Source: Irineochytrium annulatum (Eukaryota > Chytridiomycota > Chytridiomycetes > Chytridiales > Chytridiaceae). Taken from it: a DNA stretch of 64,000 nt. Location of the stretch: positions 62,001-126,000 of the forward strand of contig JADGJL010000009.1 in the NCBI GenBank assembly GCA_027600665.1. The letters run 5' to 3'. This document shows positions 47,003 through 55,790 of this stretch, in pieces; within the stretch, counting starts at the first letter, position 1, and each line of letters starts with the position of its first letter. The position numbers were made by a program, and so were the translations under genes. The notes beneath the pieces were generated by a model. It searched no databases and was not told where the DNA came from. It saw nothing but the letters and a program-made list of their open reading frames with translations.

Positions 47003-47143
47003 TATGCAGCTCATGAATCATTTTAACATTGAATTCGCATCAATGTTATTGCGAAGAGCGGTAACTTTCTTTACAATAGATGCTGTAGTTTAAGAATGCT
47101 GAAATTGTTGAAACCTGCAATTACAATATAGGAGATGAAGAGA

Positions 47144-47446
47144 ATGAACTGCAAAATTACGCGTAATGCTGCTAAAGTATTGAAGCTTGAATTGGACAAG
47201 CCGGAGAACGAAGGAAAAAAACTGCGCGTTGTCATCACACATGCACATGGTGACCATGCTCACTACGGGCTTGATCTCGACACACCAAAAGAAAATGATA
47301 CAGTTGTATCTACCGATAAAGAGATTGATGTTATTCTTGCGAATGACCAGCCTCTGTTGAACGGTGTTAAAATCGACTATCTCTACTTCCCTGAAGAGGG
47401 ATTCGTTATTACGAATCCGTCCCAAGGCAATCACGGCGACCACTAA
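47144..47446 (+). CDS. HesB/IscA-like Fe-S biosynthesis-family protein
   Basis: The 100-residue protein has the HesB/YadR-like core (MNCKITRNAAKVLKLEL at the N terminus, VIDVIL-type strand, LNGVKIDYLYFPEEGFVITNP). Unlike IscA it lacks the conserved C-terminal Cys pair; only Cys3 remains, while several His occur (ITHAHGDHAHYG and GNHGDH). Cluster scaffolding in the IscA manner is therefore unlikely; metal binding through His is possible. AGGAG nine bases upstream supports the ATG at 47144. A DUF1450 gene follows 21 bases later. Confidence 0.78.
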   Translation: MNCKITRNAAKVLKLELDKPENEGKKLRVVITHAHGDHAHYGLDLDTPKENDTVVSTDKEIDVILANDQPLLNGVKIDYLYFPEEGFVITNPSQGNHGDH

Positions 47447-47467
47447 GGGCGCGAAGAAGGGGAACTC

Positions 47468-47689
47468 ATGGCTAACGATATCCGCGTATGCGAAAAGTGT
47501 AATCATGTTCGATTGAAATCGATTGTGCCCAAGCTGCAAAAAATGGCTCCAGACACGGAGATCAAGATTGGGTGCAAATCCTATTGCGGTCCTTGCGCGA
47601 AACGTGCATTTGTTTTTATCAACGGTCGGTATATCAGTGCGCCGACTGAAGAAGAAGTGCTCGTCAAAGTTGCAAAGTTCGTCAAGTAA
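47468..47689 (+). CDS. DUF1450 family Cys-rich small protein (YuzB-like)
   Basis: The 73-residue protein has Cys in VCEKCNH and KSYCGPCAKRAF, the DUF1450 pattern. Four or five Cys suggest metal or redox activity; function is unknown. AAGGGG lies before the ATG. It is next to the HesB-like gene and ends at a strong terminator. Confidence 0.87.
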   Translation: MANDIRVCEKCNHVRLKSIVPKLQKMAPDTEIKIGCKSYCGPCAKRAFVFINGRYISAPTEEEVLVKVAKFVK

Positions 47690-47736
47690 TAGGATGAGAT
47701 ATAACAAGGTGAGTGAATGAAAAGTTCACACATCAG

Positions 47737-47767
47737 AAAGGAGGGGCTACGAGCCTCTCCTTTTTTT
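47737..47767 (+). terminator. Terminator after the DUF1450 gene
   Basis: AAAGGAGGGGCT-ACG-AGCCTCTCCTTTTTTT is a 12-bp stem with a tight loop and seven T. Confidence 0.93.
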
Positions 47768-47794
47768 GCGTTTGGGTAGTAGTGAAAGGATAAG

Positions 47795-48193
47795 TTACTC
47801 TATAGCGCCCTTGTTCGTTTCAGTGATTTCGAAGGAATCTTCTCTAATTTCAATGGCGATGACGGTATCATCTTTTTTCAAAAAATGTACATGCCCCAGT
47901 CGTTCTTCCTCTAAATCCACCCAGCCTGTATCTGCTAACTTCTGAAAATAATCCATTGGCGGGTATAGTCCTTGCTCACCCCCAATATGCTTTAGTTCAT
48001 ATTTAACACCCTCTTTAAGGGTGGGATGATCGGAATAAGCTTTGCCTTCAATAAGCTTCGCATTGCTTGGAACCGGGATATCGGGGTTAATGGATGATTC
48101 TGTATATCCTTCTATCTCGTATGTTGCTGGAGCACAGCCTTGTACCCAGATGAGCAAGGGCAACATACAGAGTGTCAGTACTATTTTCTTCAA
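47795..48193 (-). CDS. Small lipoprotein of unknown function
   Basis: A TTG at 48193 with GGGAGG seven bases upstream begins a lipoprotein signal (KKIVLTLCMLPLLIWVQGC) with lipobox VQGC. The mature 112-residue domain is acidic, with no recognised family. The longer frame from 48244 runs through the ribosome site and is rejected. It is convergent with the DUF1450 gene. Confidence 0.78.
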   Translation of the reverse strand: MKKIVLTLCMLPLLIWVQGCAPATYEIEGYTESSINPDIPVPSNAKLIEGKAYSDHPTLKEGVKYELKHIGGEQGLYPPMDYFQKLADTGWVDLEEERLGHVHFLKKDDTVIAIEIREDSFEITETNKGAIE

Positions 48194-48343
48194 ATGAATT
48201 CCTCCCGACTCAGCATGTTTACCTAATAAACGTAGTGAAAGCAATTAAAGTTACGATAAAATCATAAAAGAAGAATAAGGAAGGCTTGTGCTATCCATCC
48301 TAAAGGGGTAACAGGAACATGATAATCCCAAGGAGGAATACTC

Positions 48344-48625
48344 ATGCCGAAGCGTTATGATTCCAGTTTGCAAGCCGATACCACCGTATCTCAGGCGCAA
48401 AATGCGGTGAACAAGCTTCATTATGCTGTATCTCAGGCCCTGTCACACCCGACAGCACAAACCATAGTACAGGCGGAACGTCGTCTGGCACATACGGAGC
48501 AGGCAATGCGTCAAGCAGAGCTTTCGCTCGGAGGACAAGGCGTTGAGTTAGCAGAAGAGATGTTCATCGAGGAGAAGAGAAGATTGAATTCAATCCAGAG
48601 TCAGCACGGTCAAGGGAATTTATAA
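48344..48625 (+). CDS. Small helical protein of unknown function
   Basis: The 93-residue protein is Gln/Ala-rich and predicted almost wholly helical, with heptad-like spacing in VSQAQNAVNKLHYAVSQAL and AERRLAHTEQAMRQAEL. No family was recognised. AAGGAGGAA precedes the ATG at good spacing, so it is likely translated. It is followed by a duplicated terminator. Confidence 0.75.
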   Translation: MPKRYDSSLQADTTVSQAQNAVNKLHYAVSQALSHPTAQTIVQAERRLAHTEQAMRQAELSLGGQGVELAEEMFIEEKRRLNSIQSQHGQGNL

Positions 48626-48639
48626 CGTTCCTGTCACAT

Positions 48640-48759
48640 CAGAACCCGCAGGGCAGCAATGCTTTGCGGTTTTTTTATATCTTTTGCAACGACTCTCGAC
48701 AGAACCCGCAGGGCAGCAATGCTTTGCGGTTTTTTTATATCTTTTGCAACGACTCTCGA
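48640..48759 (+). repeat. Perfect 60-bp tandem duplication containing a terminator
   Basis: The 60-base unit starting CAGAACCCGCAGGGCAGCAA (48640-48699) is repeated without change at 48700-48759. Each copy contains a hairpin (CCGCA...TGCGG) followed by seven T, so two identical terminators follow one another after the helical-protein gene. The unit length equals the print width of the sequence lines, but the copies start mid-line and the flanks differ. Confidence 0.9.
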
Positions 48760-48859
48760 TTCATGAGTTTACTCCGACAGTATGTCGAATGGTCGCTTAA
48801 AATTCTGTGAGAAGGTTAATAGAACGAGAGCAGGCAAAATTCCATACGGGAGGTACAGA

Positions 48860-49690
48860 ATGACAAAACATATTACGGATTGTACGATTCTGAACAACGG
48901 AGTAACGATGCCATGGCTAGGATTTGGAACATATAAAGCAAAAGGTAAGGAAGTACAACAGGCGGTTGAGACCGCTTTGGAAGTTGGATATCGGAGCATT
49001 GATACCGCATCCATCTATGGCAATGAAGAAGAAGTGGGACAAGCTATTGCAAGCAGTGGTGTTGCCCGTAACGAACTGTTTGTGACGACCAAGCTCTGGA
49101 ACGAAGATCAGGGATTTGATTCGACGTTGAGAGCATTTGAAGCGAGTCAAAAGGCACTTGGACTGAATGTGATTGATCTTTACTTAATTCACTGGCCTGG
49201 CAGAGACCAGTATAAGGAGACGTGGAGAGCATTCGAACGTCTATATAGCGAAGGAAGCATTCGTGCGATTGGTGTGAGTAATTTCCAAGTACATCATTTG
49301 CAAGATATCATAGATGAAGGCGGCACGGTGCCAGCAGTGAATCAGGTGGAGTTGCATCCGGGTCTGATTCAACAGGAATTGCAGGATTTCTGCGGGGCGC
49401 AGGGGATTCAACTGGAGGCATGGAGCCCGATCATGAAAGGCAAGCTGAATCAAGAGTCCACCCTCAAAGCACTGGCCCAGAAATATGGGAAAACGCCAGC
49501 ACAGATCATTCTGCGCTGGGACATTCAGAATCAGATTGTAACGATTCCGAAGTCGGTTACCCCGGAACGTATTCGTGAGAATGCGGACATCTTTGACTTT
49601 GAATTGACACCCGATGAGTTGAAACAGATTGATGCGCTGGACTCGGATAAGCGGACGGGTCCACATCCGGATCAACTGTTTTGGGATTAA
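48860..49690 (+). CDS. Aldo/keto reductase
   Basis: The 276-residue AKR of the 2,5-diketo-gluconate-reductase-like group has Asp in RSIDTASIYGNEE, Tyr in that motif, Lys in VTTKLW and His in LIHWPG, the AKR tetrad, plus ten barrel-like units and a C-terminal RIRENADIF. It should reduce aldehydes or ketones with NADPH. GGGAGGT lies five bases before the ATG at 48860; the earlier ATG at 48782 has no site. Confidence 0.92.
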   Translation: MTKHITDCTILNNGVTMPWLGFGTYKAKGKEVQQAVETALEVGYRSIDTASIYGNEEEVGQAIASSGVARNELFVTTKLWNEDQGFDSTLRAFEASQKALGLNVIDLYLIHWPGRDQYKETWRAFERLYSEGSIRAIGVSNFQVHHLQDIIDEGGTVPAVNQVELHPGLIQQELQDFCGAQGIQLEAWSPIMKGKLNQESTLKALAQKYGKTPAQIILRWDIQNQIVTIPKSVTPERIRENADIFDFELTPDELKQIDALDSDKRTGPHPDQLFWD

Positions 49691-49771
49691 GTGGGTGGCG
49701 CTAATTGAATACAAGTGTTTGACGAACTACTTGTGGTTGTTCCGGTTACGGGATCGTTCTTCCGATCGCTG

Positions 49772-49824
49772 TTGTCTCCAAATTTTTTTGATTCCTCTTT
49801 TCAGAGGATAAAATTCGGAGACAA
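49772..49824. other. Long hairpin after the aldo/keto reductase gene
   Basis: TTGTCTCC (49772-49779) pairs with GGAGACAA (49817-49824); inside, AATTTT/AAAATT and CCTC-TTTTCA-GAGG also pair. No T-run follows, so it may protect or end the reductase mRNA. It lies in the 295-base gap 49691-49985. Confidence 0.45.
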
Positions 49825-49926
49825 AGGCGAGCGCTTCGCTTCTTCAGAATCGATTCCGTCTCCTCCACAGTAACTGTTCATCAAACACGAAAATATACAA
49901 TGAGCTAAGTTGTGCATAGTATAAAC

Positions 49927-49974
49927 AAAAGCAGCGGGATCAGGGAAATATACCCTAGATCCTGCTGCTTTTTC
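49927..49974. terminator. Bidirectional terminator before the DsbA-like gene
   Basis: AAAAGCAGC-GGATC-GGG and CCC-GATCC-GCTGCTTTTT form a long stem with A/T runs on both strands, between convergent genes. Confidence 0.9.
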
Positions 49975-49985
49975 GTGTGATTGGT

Positions 49986-50711
49986 TTAATTTTTTTTCGG
50001 AACTGCGCAGCCGTCATCTGTGCAGACACCGCTGCCGTCGGCTTCGGTTGTGTTGGACTCAACCATGGTGAACGGGGAACGTTCGTCCCATGCTTTCTGA
50101 ATGGCGTCCAGGAACACCTCATCCGGCTGAGCGCCTGACACGGCGAACTTGCGGTCAAATACGAAGAACGGTACGCCTCGGATGCCTAGTTGCTCGCCTT
50201 CCGCTTGGTCAGCGCGGACATTGTCAGTGAATTGATCACCGGACAGCACTGCCGTAGCTGCATCTCGATCCAAGCCAACTTCCTCTGCCAACTGAGCCAA
50301 CACTTCAGGGTCGCCAGAGTGTTTACCTTCAATAAACACAGCTTTGAATATGCGCTCACTCAGTTCAAGCGCTTTGCCTTGTGTATCCGCCCAGTGTGTC
50401 AATCGGTGTGCGGAGAAGGAGTTCGTAGGGATCATGGCATCAATATTGTATTCCAGTCCTGCTGTGCGAGCATTGGCATTCATTTGAGCATTCATGCCTT
50501 TGGCCTGTTCCACGCTCATATTATATTTGGAAGCAAGATATTCCGTATTGGTTTTGCCGGGGTTCAATTCAGCATTTGGATCAAGCTCGAAGCTTTTGAA
50601 TTGCAGCTTCACTTCATCACGATGTGGAAACTGTTGCAATACATTCTCCAGGCGGCGTTTGCCGATATAACAGAAAGGGCACAGGAAATCTGACCATATC
50701 TCAATATTCAT
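49986..50711 (-). CDS. DsbA-family (FrnE-like) oxidoreductase
   Basis: The 241-residue thioredoxin-fold protein has an active-site CPFC in SDFLCPFCYIGKRR, a helical insertion and a cis-Pro loop in GIRGVPFFVFD. FrnE-type enzymes catalyse dithiol-disulfide exchange in the cytoplasm. GGAGGT precedes the ATG by ten bases. Two extra Cys lie in the tail VCTDDGCAVP. No signal peptide. A cytidine-deaminase gene lies just upstream on the same strand. Confidence 0.9.
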   Translation of the reverse strand: MNIEIWSDFLCPFCYIGKRRLENVLQQFPHRDEVKLQFKSFELDPNAELNPGKTNTEYLASKYNMSVEQAKGMNAQMNANARTAGLEYNIDAMIPTNSFSAHRLTHWADTQGKALELSERIFKAVFIEGKHSGDPEVLAQLAEEVGLDRDAATAVLSGDQFTDNVRADQAEGEQLGIRGVPFFVFDRKFAVSGAQPDEVFLDAIQKAWDERSPFTMVESNTTEADGSGVCTDDGCAVPKKN

Positions 50712-50793
50712 GATGTTAAAACCTCCATTATCCTTTTAGTTGAAACTAATATAGTTACAATTATAAAGCCACTTTCTATAATTCGCAAGAAGA

Positions 50794-51222
50794 TTACGAT
50801 TTATCCCGAAATGCCTTGGTCCAATGATAAGGCTGGATCTCATCCAGTCTCTTGAAGATCAGTTGACCTTCAGGGTCGTATATAGCAGCTTTAACTTCTT
50901 CCCCCCAATAAAACAATCGTTCCTGACAGACGCCGCAAGGTGTGAGGACCTTGAATTCTGAAAGCTCGTCATTACGAGCGATACAGAGGGAGTGGGTGAC
51001 GCGTTCGTTCAATTTGTGGGCCTCCAGATAAGCTCCTGTTTCCATACACAGATGCGTGGCATCGTTGATGACCTCTGGAGCTACACTAATTAGCAGGGAA
51101 CCTGCTTCGGTATAGACAGCGCCCGCACCACCCCATCCCTGAGGATAACGTTGCTTCACAAAGTTGGCGGCTGCATCGAATAATTGCTGTTCAATATGGA
51201 GTGGTTCAGTATGTGATGTCAT
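50794..51222 (-). CDS. Cytidine-deaminase-like zinc enzyme
   Basis: The 142-residue protein has the cytidine-deaminase zinc motifs: a Cys-x-Glu in HLCMETGAYL and PCGVCQE further on. The CxE form, not HAE, is typical of the CDA/blasticidin-S-deaminase group. It may deaminate cytidine or a related compound. AAGGGG lies upstream of the ATG at 51222 with a rather long spacer; the earlier ATG at 51252 overlaps that site. Confidence 0.85.
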   Translation of the reverse strand: MTSHTEPLHIEQQLFDAAANFVKQRYPQGWGGAGAVYTEAGSLLISVAPEVINDATHLCMETGAYLEAHKLNERVTHSLCIARNDELSEFKVLTPCGVCQERLFYWGEEVKAAIYDPEGQLIFKRLDEIQPYHWTKAFRDKS

Positions 51223-51303
51223 GTAATTAGAATTCCCCTTTTTGCAATCCAATTCACTTCATTTTGTGTATTTGTTTAGCTTAGCTTGTCATTACGATAA
51301 GGC

Positions 51304-53304
51304 TTATTGCGATCTTACTGCTGAACTGTCTTCCTCTCGAAAGCGCTGAATCAGATCATAGGTAATTACGGTATCAGAGACATGCAATCGCTTGACTGCT
51401 TCATCATGAGCGGGACGGCAAGCGTTGATATCTGTTTTGTCACGTGTGGACAGGTCATAACAAGCGCCGTTCTCGTAGATATAATCATCCGATGGAATAT
51501 AGAATACAGAACCATCCGAGACTGCGCCATTACGCAGCACAACCGTACGTGCAGACCCGTCATATACGTCGTTACCCATATGATAATAGGACTGGTCAGG
51601 CACGCCGAGCAGATGCAGCACGGATGGCGTGATGTCCAGTTGTCCCGAAGGTTCGTCGATGGTTCCAACGGCTGCCCCATCCGGTAAATGCACCAGCAGG
51701 GGAACCTCGTTCATGATCTGTGCCATATCCAGGTCGTTCAACGAGCGTCCGAGAAACTGCTCGTATTGCGATTGTTCTTTGATTGAGTTGTCATGGTCCC
51801 CGTAAAACATAAAAATGGTATTTTCCCATAGTCCTCGACTTTTCAGATCCTCCACCATCTTGCCCAGTGCCGAATCCACGTAATGTACGGATTGCAGATA
51901 ATCACCAAACATGGTTCCCTGAAACTCGCCTACATCCAGTTGTTGTTTCTCTTTCGGCAATGCATACGGATGGTGACTGCTGAGTGTAATGAGGAACGAA
52001 TAGAACGGTTCAGTAACCTCACTGCTCATTTTCTCAACGGATTGACGGAAAAAGGATTCATCAGACAGGGACCAGCCAAGCGGGTCATCCTGTGCAAAAT
52101 CATTTTTACTATAAAACTTGTCATACTTCATGTTCTGATACATCGTATACCGATTCCAGAAGCCGCTCTCATAAGCGTGAAATACGTTGGTACTATACCC
52201 GTTATCCTTCAGAATAGAAGGGAGGGAATCATACGTATGGTCTGCATATCGTACAAAGGCTGAACCGACCGGAAGTGGATGTAGGGAAATATTTGCCCCA
52301 AAATCGGCATCTGATGTTCTGCCCTGACCGGTCTGGTGGTAAAAGTGACTGTAATACTGACTTTCTTTCATCAGTTTATTAAAATGGGGCGTGATCTCCT
52401 GACCGCCAATGCTCTGGCCAATCATGAAGTTCATAAAAGCCTCACCCTGTACAATGATGACGTTGCTGTCTTTATATTTGCCGAACAAAGCATCATTTTG
52501 CGGAGCGTTTTGCTGCCTTTCAGCGAAGAACGCCTTTGCCTGTTCAACATCAGCGGGTTCAGCCTCTGGCCCGGAACCGATGTGGTCTTTGGCATAGTTG
52601 TACAGATCATAACCGTGAAAAGCGAGAAGACCGGTCACATTGTACATGGATACATTCCACCAGTTGTTATCGAACAGGCCCTTGGCCCATGTTTTGCTGT
52701 AAAAATAAATCGGACCAACGGCAAGTCCCAGCCCTAGCACAAGGGCAATGCTGCCAGCAGTGAGTCGGCGGCGCATCTGCCCCTTGCGATCGTTGAACGA
52801 ATAACTTCCATAACCTTGAACCGATGCACTGGAGTGCTTTGAACGGTAATGTCTGCTGAACAGAACAATCGCTGCGAAAGGTATGACGACAAGCCAATCG
52901 GCAAAAAACCAGAAATCACTTGGGGAGATCAATGTAGCGATGCTGTCCCCCAATGCGTCAACCTGTCTGGCTTGCAACAATACCGGGATGGTCAAGAAGT
53001 CTTGGAAATAGCGATAATACACCATATCGGCGTAGATTAGTGCGGTAAGCAGCAGGTTAAGCACGACCAGAGATACGATCATGCCTCTGCGAGGCAGCCA
53101 CCAGGTCCAGAAGGACAGGAGGAGCAATGATCCAATGGCAATAACTTTATCCAGAAGTCCCATCGTAATGTTATAGGCGTGCAGATTGTGATGAAGCCAC
53201 ATGAGTTTGAGCAGCATGAACACAAGAAAAATAAGATATAACGTTAGTGGATGATTCAGAAGCCCGCGTGGCATGGAGCTGCGCGTAGGCCGAGTGACAA
53301 CCAT
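51304..53304 (-). CDS. LTA-synthase-family membrane sulfatase
   Basis: The 666-residue protein has about five N-terminal membrane helices (20-215) and an extracellular sulfatase-fold domain (about 260-610). Metal and catalytic residues are expected in VIIVQGEAFMNF (Glu), QTGQGRTSDADF (nucleophile Thr) and FYGDHDNS (Asp-His). Such enzymes polymerise glycerol phosphate from phosphatidylglycerol to make lipoteichoic acid, or prime it. AAGGGG precedes the ATG. Whether it is the main LtaS or a paralogue cannot be told. Confidence 0.93.
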   Translation of the reverse strand: MVVTRPTRSSMPRGLLNHPLTLYLIFLVFMLLKLMWLHHNLHAYNITMGLLDKVIAIGSLLLLSFWTWWLPRRGMIVSLVVLNLLLTALIYADMVYYRYFQDFLTIPVLLQARQVDALGDSIATLISPSDFWFFADWLVVIPFAAIVLFSRHYRSKHSSASVQGYGSYSFNDRKGQMRRRLTAGSIALVLGLGLAVGPIYFYSKTWAKGLFDNNWWNVSMYNVTGLLAFHGYDLYNYAKDHIGSGPEAEPADVEQAKAFFAERQQNAPQNDALFGKYKDSNVIIVQGEAFMNFMIGQSIGGQEITPHFNKLMKESQYYSHFYHQTGQGRTSDADFGANISLHPLPVGSAFVRYADHTYDSLPSILKDNGYSTNVFHAYESGFWNRYTMYQNMKYDKFYSKNDFAQDDPLGWSLSDESFFRQSVEKMSSEVTEPFYSFLITLSSHHPYALPKEKQQLDVGEFQGTMFGDYLQSVHYVDSALGKMVEDLKSRGLWENTIFMFYGDHDNSIKEQSQYEQFLGRSLNDLDMAQIMNEVPLLVHLPDGAAVGTIDEPSGQLDITPSVLHLLGVPDQSYYHMGNDVYDGSARTVVLRNGAVSDGSVFYIPSDDYIYENGACYDLSTRDKTDINACRPAHDEAVKRLHVSDTVITYDLIQRFREEDSSAVRSQ

Positions 53305-53472
53305 AATCTATGTCCCCTTTGTTTTTGTTGTTTTGTAATCGGAATGTAAAATAGGGCTCCATTCATTATAGCGTGACCTCATGGGTTTTCAACTACGCCT
53401 GCCTCTGCTAGAATCCATTCCTGGTCGATTAAAGGTGGATGAAGGAGAATTCAGATGACCAGAAAAGCGCAC

Positions 53473-53510
53473 AAAAAAGCGCCCCGGCCATGAGTGGCTA
53501 GAGCACTTTA
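53473..53510 (-). terminator. Terminator after the RlmL-type methyltransferase
   Basis: On the minus strand AAAGTGC-CTAGCC-ACTCAT-GGC-GGGGCGCTTTTTT forms an imperfect stem with a T-run. Confidence 0.7.
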
Positions 53511-53522
53511 TAGTTGGAACAA

Positions 53523-54686
53523 TTATGAAGATTGTGGTGTTTTATTTCTTGGAGGTAGTGGGCCCAAATACTGATAGTACTGGGTTTCAATGCGTCCGTT
53601 GAACAATTTGCGACGCTTGTCTGCCTTATGACCGAAATATTCTTCAAAGGCTTTAGTTGACGTAATTGCAAAGAAGGACCATGTTGGCATGTCGAGATAA
53701 CTGCGCCCTAAAGAGCGGAGTAACTTCTGAACTTCTTTTTCTTCACTTAAACGTTCACCATAAGGAGGGTTGGTGATGATAACACCATATTCGCCTTGTG
53801 GTCTTGCGCGATGAGCGGGCAGAACACTGACTTCAATGTCTTTGGCGAAACCTGCGCTTTTGATAGCAGCCTGAGCTACTTCAATCGCTTCCGGATCGAT
53901 GTCACTACCTGAAATCTGTAACGGGACATCGTCTCGCACAGCATCGAATGCTTCTTCGCGCGCCTGTTCCCACAATTCTTCAGGAATGACAGCCCAGTCC
54001 TCAGAGTTGAAGGTCCGACGGAGTCCTGGTGCAATGTTCCAGCCAATCATGGCGGCTTCGATCAGCATTGTGCCTGATCCGCAGCATGGATCATAGAAGG
54101 GACGGGATACATTCCAGCGACTGAGCTGAATCAGAGCTGCTGCAAGTGTTTCTTTGAGTGGCGCTTCGGTGACGAGTTTACGATAACCCCGTTTGTGCAA
54201 GCCTGGTCCGGTCGTATCCAATGTAAGCAAGGCGCGATCGTTCAGCAAAATAACTTCAATCACATAGCGAGACCCATCTTCGGGGAACCACTCTGTATCA
54301 TAGGTTAACTTCAGTTTCTCTACGATTGCTTTCTTCACGATCCCTTGTGATGCAGGCACACTGCTTAACTGGGATTTTTGAGAGCGACCTTCTACAGGGA
54401 ATTCGCCGTCGGCTGGAATCCACTCTTCCCAAGGAAGTGCTTTGGTGCCTTCAAACAATTCGTCAAATGTCGTGGCAGGGAATTCACCCATTTTCACCAA
54501 TACGCGGTCCGAACTTCTCAGCCACAGATTACAACGGCAAATATCAATATAATCTCCTGTGAAGAAAACCCGGCCGTTGTCGATCGTAACATCTTCATAC
54601 CCCAGTTGCTTCAGTTCCCGGGCGACAACGGCCTCGAGTCCCATCGCCGAGGTTGCAATCAATTGCAATTGAGCCATGTGATTCAT
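53523..54686 (-). CDS. THUMP-domain RNA (guanine-N2) methyltransferase (RlmL/YpsC type)
   Basis: The 387-residue protein starts with a THUMP domain (QLIATSAMGLEAVVAREL to about 160) and has a C-terminal class I methyltransferase with FYDPCCGSGTMLIEAA (motif I) and the N6/N2 signature NPPYGERL. It is of the family that makes m2G in 23S rRNA, as in the N-terminal half of E. coli RlmL; here no second methyltransferase domain follows. GGAG precedes the ATG at 54686. Confidence 0.92.
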   Translation of the reverse strand: MNHMAQLQLIATSAMGLEAVVARELKQLGYEDVTIDNGRVFFTGDYIDICRCNLWLRSSDRVLVKMGEFPATTFDELFEGTKALPWEEWIPADGEFPVEGRSQKSQLSSVPASQGIVKKAIVEKLKLTYDTEWFPEDGSRYVIEVILLNDRALLTLDTTGPGLHKRGYRKLVTEAPLKETLAAALIQLSRWNVSRPFYDPCCGSGTMLIEAAMIGWNIAPGLRRTFNSEDWAVIPEELWEQAREEAFDAVRDDVPLQISGSDIDPEAIEVAQAAIKSAGFAKDIEVSVLPAHRARPQGEYGVIITNPPYGERLSEEKEVQKLLRSLGRSYLDMPTWSFFAITSTKAFEEYFGHKADKRRKLFNGRIETQYYQYLGPLPPRNKTPQSS

Positions 54687-54912
54687 TTCAACTCCATTTC
54701 AAGCTGGAGAAGGATATCCTTCTCTCTGCTGTATAGTAACGGTGCGGCCTTGCCGCTTTCCGTGAAAAAACTTACAATGAGAAATGCGGTGAACGTATGC
54801 AATCCTCTTTCGAAGTGATGCACCAGTCAACCGCCTGTGTTGATAACAAACATTTATTATAGAACATTGGCATCCATATGGAAAGCAGTCCAAGTGTCCA
54901 AGGAGGATTTTA

Positions 54913-55548
54913 GTGGTGAATCTGACCCCTGATGAATATGTAAATCAATTATTTCAAGAGGATGACCTTTTGCTGAAAGTGAAAGAAGCTATCCGTTCGA
55001 ACGGTATGCCTGAAGTTTCGGTGGCTGCTGCATATGGACGATTGCTTACGTTTCTAGCCAAGACATCCAAAGCAGAAGCTGCGCTCGAAATCGGTGTGCT
55101 GGGTGGTTACAGTGGGATCTGCATTGCACGCGGATTGCGTGAGAACGGAACCCTGACTTCGCTGGAACTGAAAGAGGAATATGCAGCAATGGCGCGTGGA
55201 CATCTGGAAGAAGGCGGCTTTGGCGAAAAGGTGGAGTACCGAATTGGCCCGGCGGCAGACAGCCTGAAGCAATTGGAGCAGGAAGGACGTACATTCGATT
55301 TCTTCTTTATTGACGCAGATAAGGAGAATTATCCGGTATATCTTGATTATGCCATTAAGCTGGCCCGGCCAGGTGCTGTTATTGTAGGCGATAATTGTTT
55401 CCTGCGTGGTCGTACGCTAAATCCGGACAAGCAGGGTCCAGCCGTGCTTGCTGTTCGTCGCTTCAATGAACAGATGGCAAGTGATCCGCGCCTGGTGACG
55501 ACGATGTTACCGGATTACGATGGGCTGGTACTTGCCTGGGTGAAGTAA
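54913..55548 (+). CDS. O-methyltransferase (class I, SAM-dependent)
   Basis: The 211-residue protein is of the Methyltransf_3 (catechol-O-methyltransferase-like) family: LEIGVLGGYSGI (motif I), TLTSLEL, FDFFFIDADKENY (metal-binding Asp), and GAVIVGDNCFLRG. It should be a divalent-metal-dependent O-methyltransferase of unknown acceptor. AAGGAGG sits before two adjacent GTG codons (54913, 54916); either may start. The gene stands alone. Confidence 0.9.
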   Translation: MVNLTPDEYVNQLFQEDDLLLKVKEAIRSNGMPEVSVAAAYGRLLTFLAKTSKAEAALEIGVLGGYSGICIARGLRENGTLTSLELKEEYAAMARGHLEEGGFGEKVEYRIGPAADSLKQLEQEGRTFDFFFIDADKENYPVYLDYAIKLARPGAVIVGDNCFLRGRTLNPDKQGPAVLAVRRFNEQMASDPRLVTTMLPDYDGLVLAWVK

Positions 55549-55569
55549 AAGTGAAAATTTCCTGAAGAT

Positions 55570-55634
55570 AAAACTCCGATGGAACACGATCTCACGCTTG
55601 TATGTTGTGAGGGGGATCGTGATCGGAGTTTTTT
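55570..55634 (+). terminator. Long terminator after the O-methyltransferase gene
   Basis: AAACTCCGAT-CACGATC-CTCAC and GTGAG-GATCGTG-ATCGGAGTTTTTT form a three-part stem and a T-run. Confidence 0.88.
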
Positions 55635-55708
55635 AGCTGTTTTTAATATTGACCGTGTATATTCTGCTCATTGCAATCCTGGTTTTCTTGATTTTTTTGA
55701 GCATATAC

Positions 55709-55758
55709 AAAGAAGAGACGACACACCTTGAATCACAGGGAGTATCGTCTCTTTCTTT
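55709..55758 (-). terminator. Probable terminator of the asparaginase gene
   Basis: AAGAGACGA-AC and GT-TCGTCTCTTTCTTT arms pair around a 16-base loop, about 30 bases after the asparaginase stop; the minus-strand T-run is interrupted. Confidence 0.55.
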
Positions 55759-55790
55759 GGATTTACAGATATTGTTGTAGTAATTCTGTC

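Noticed and set aside
47090..47707. 205-codon minus-strand ORF
   Set aside because: It is antisense to two well-supported genes (HesB-like and DUF1450) with good ribosome sites.
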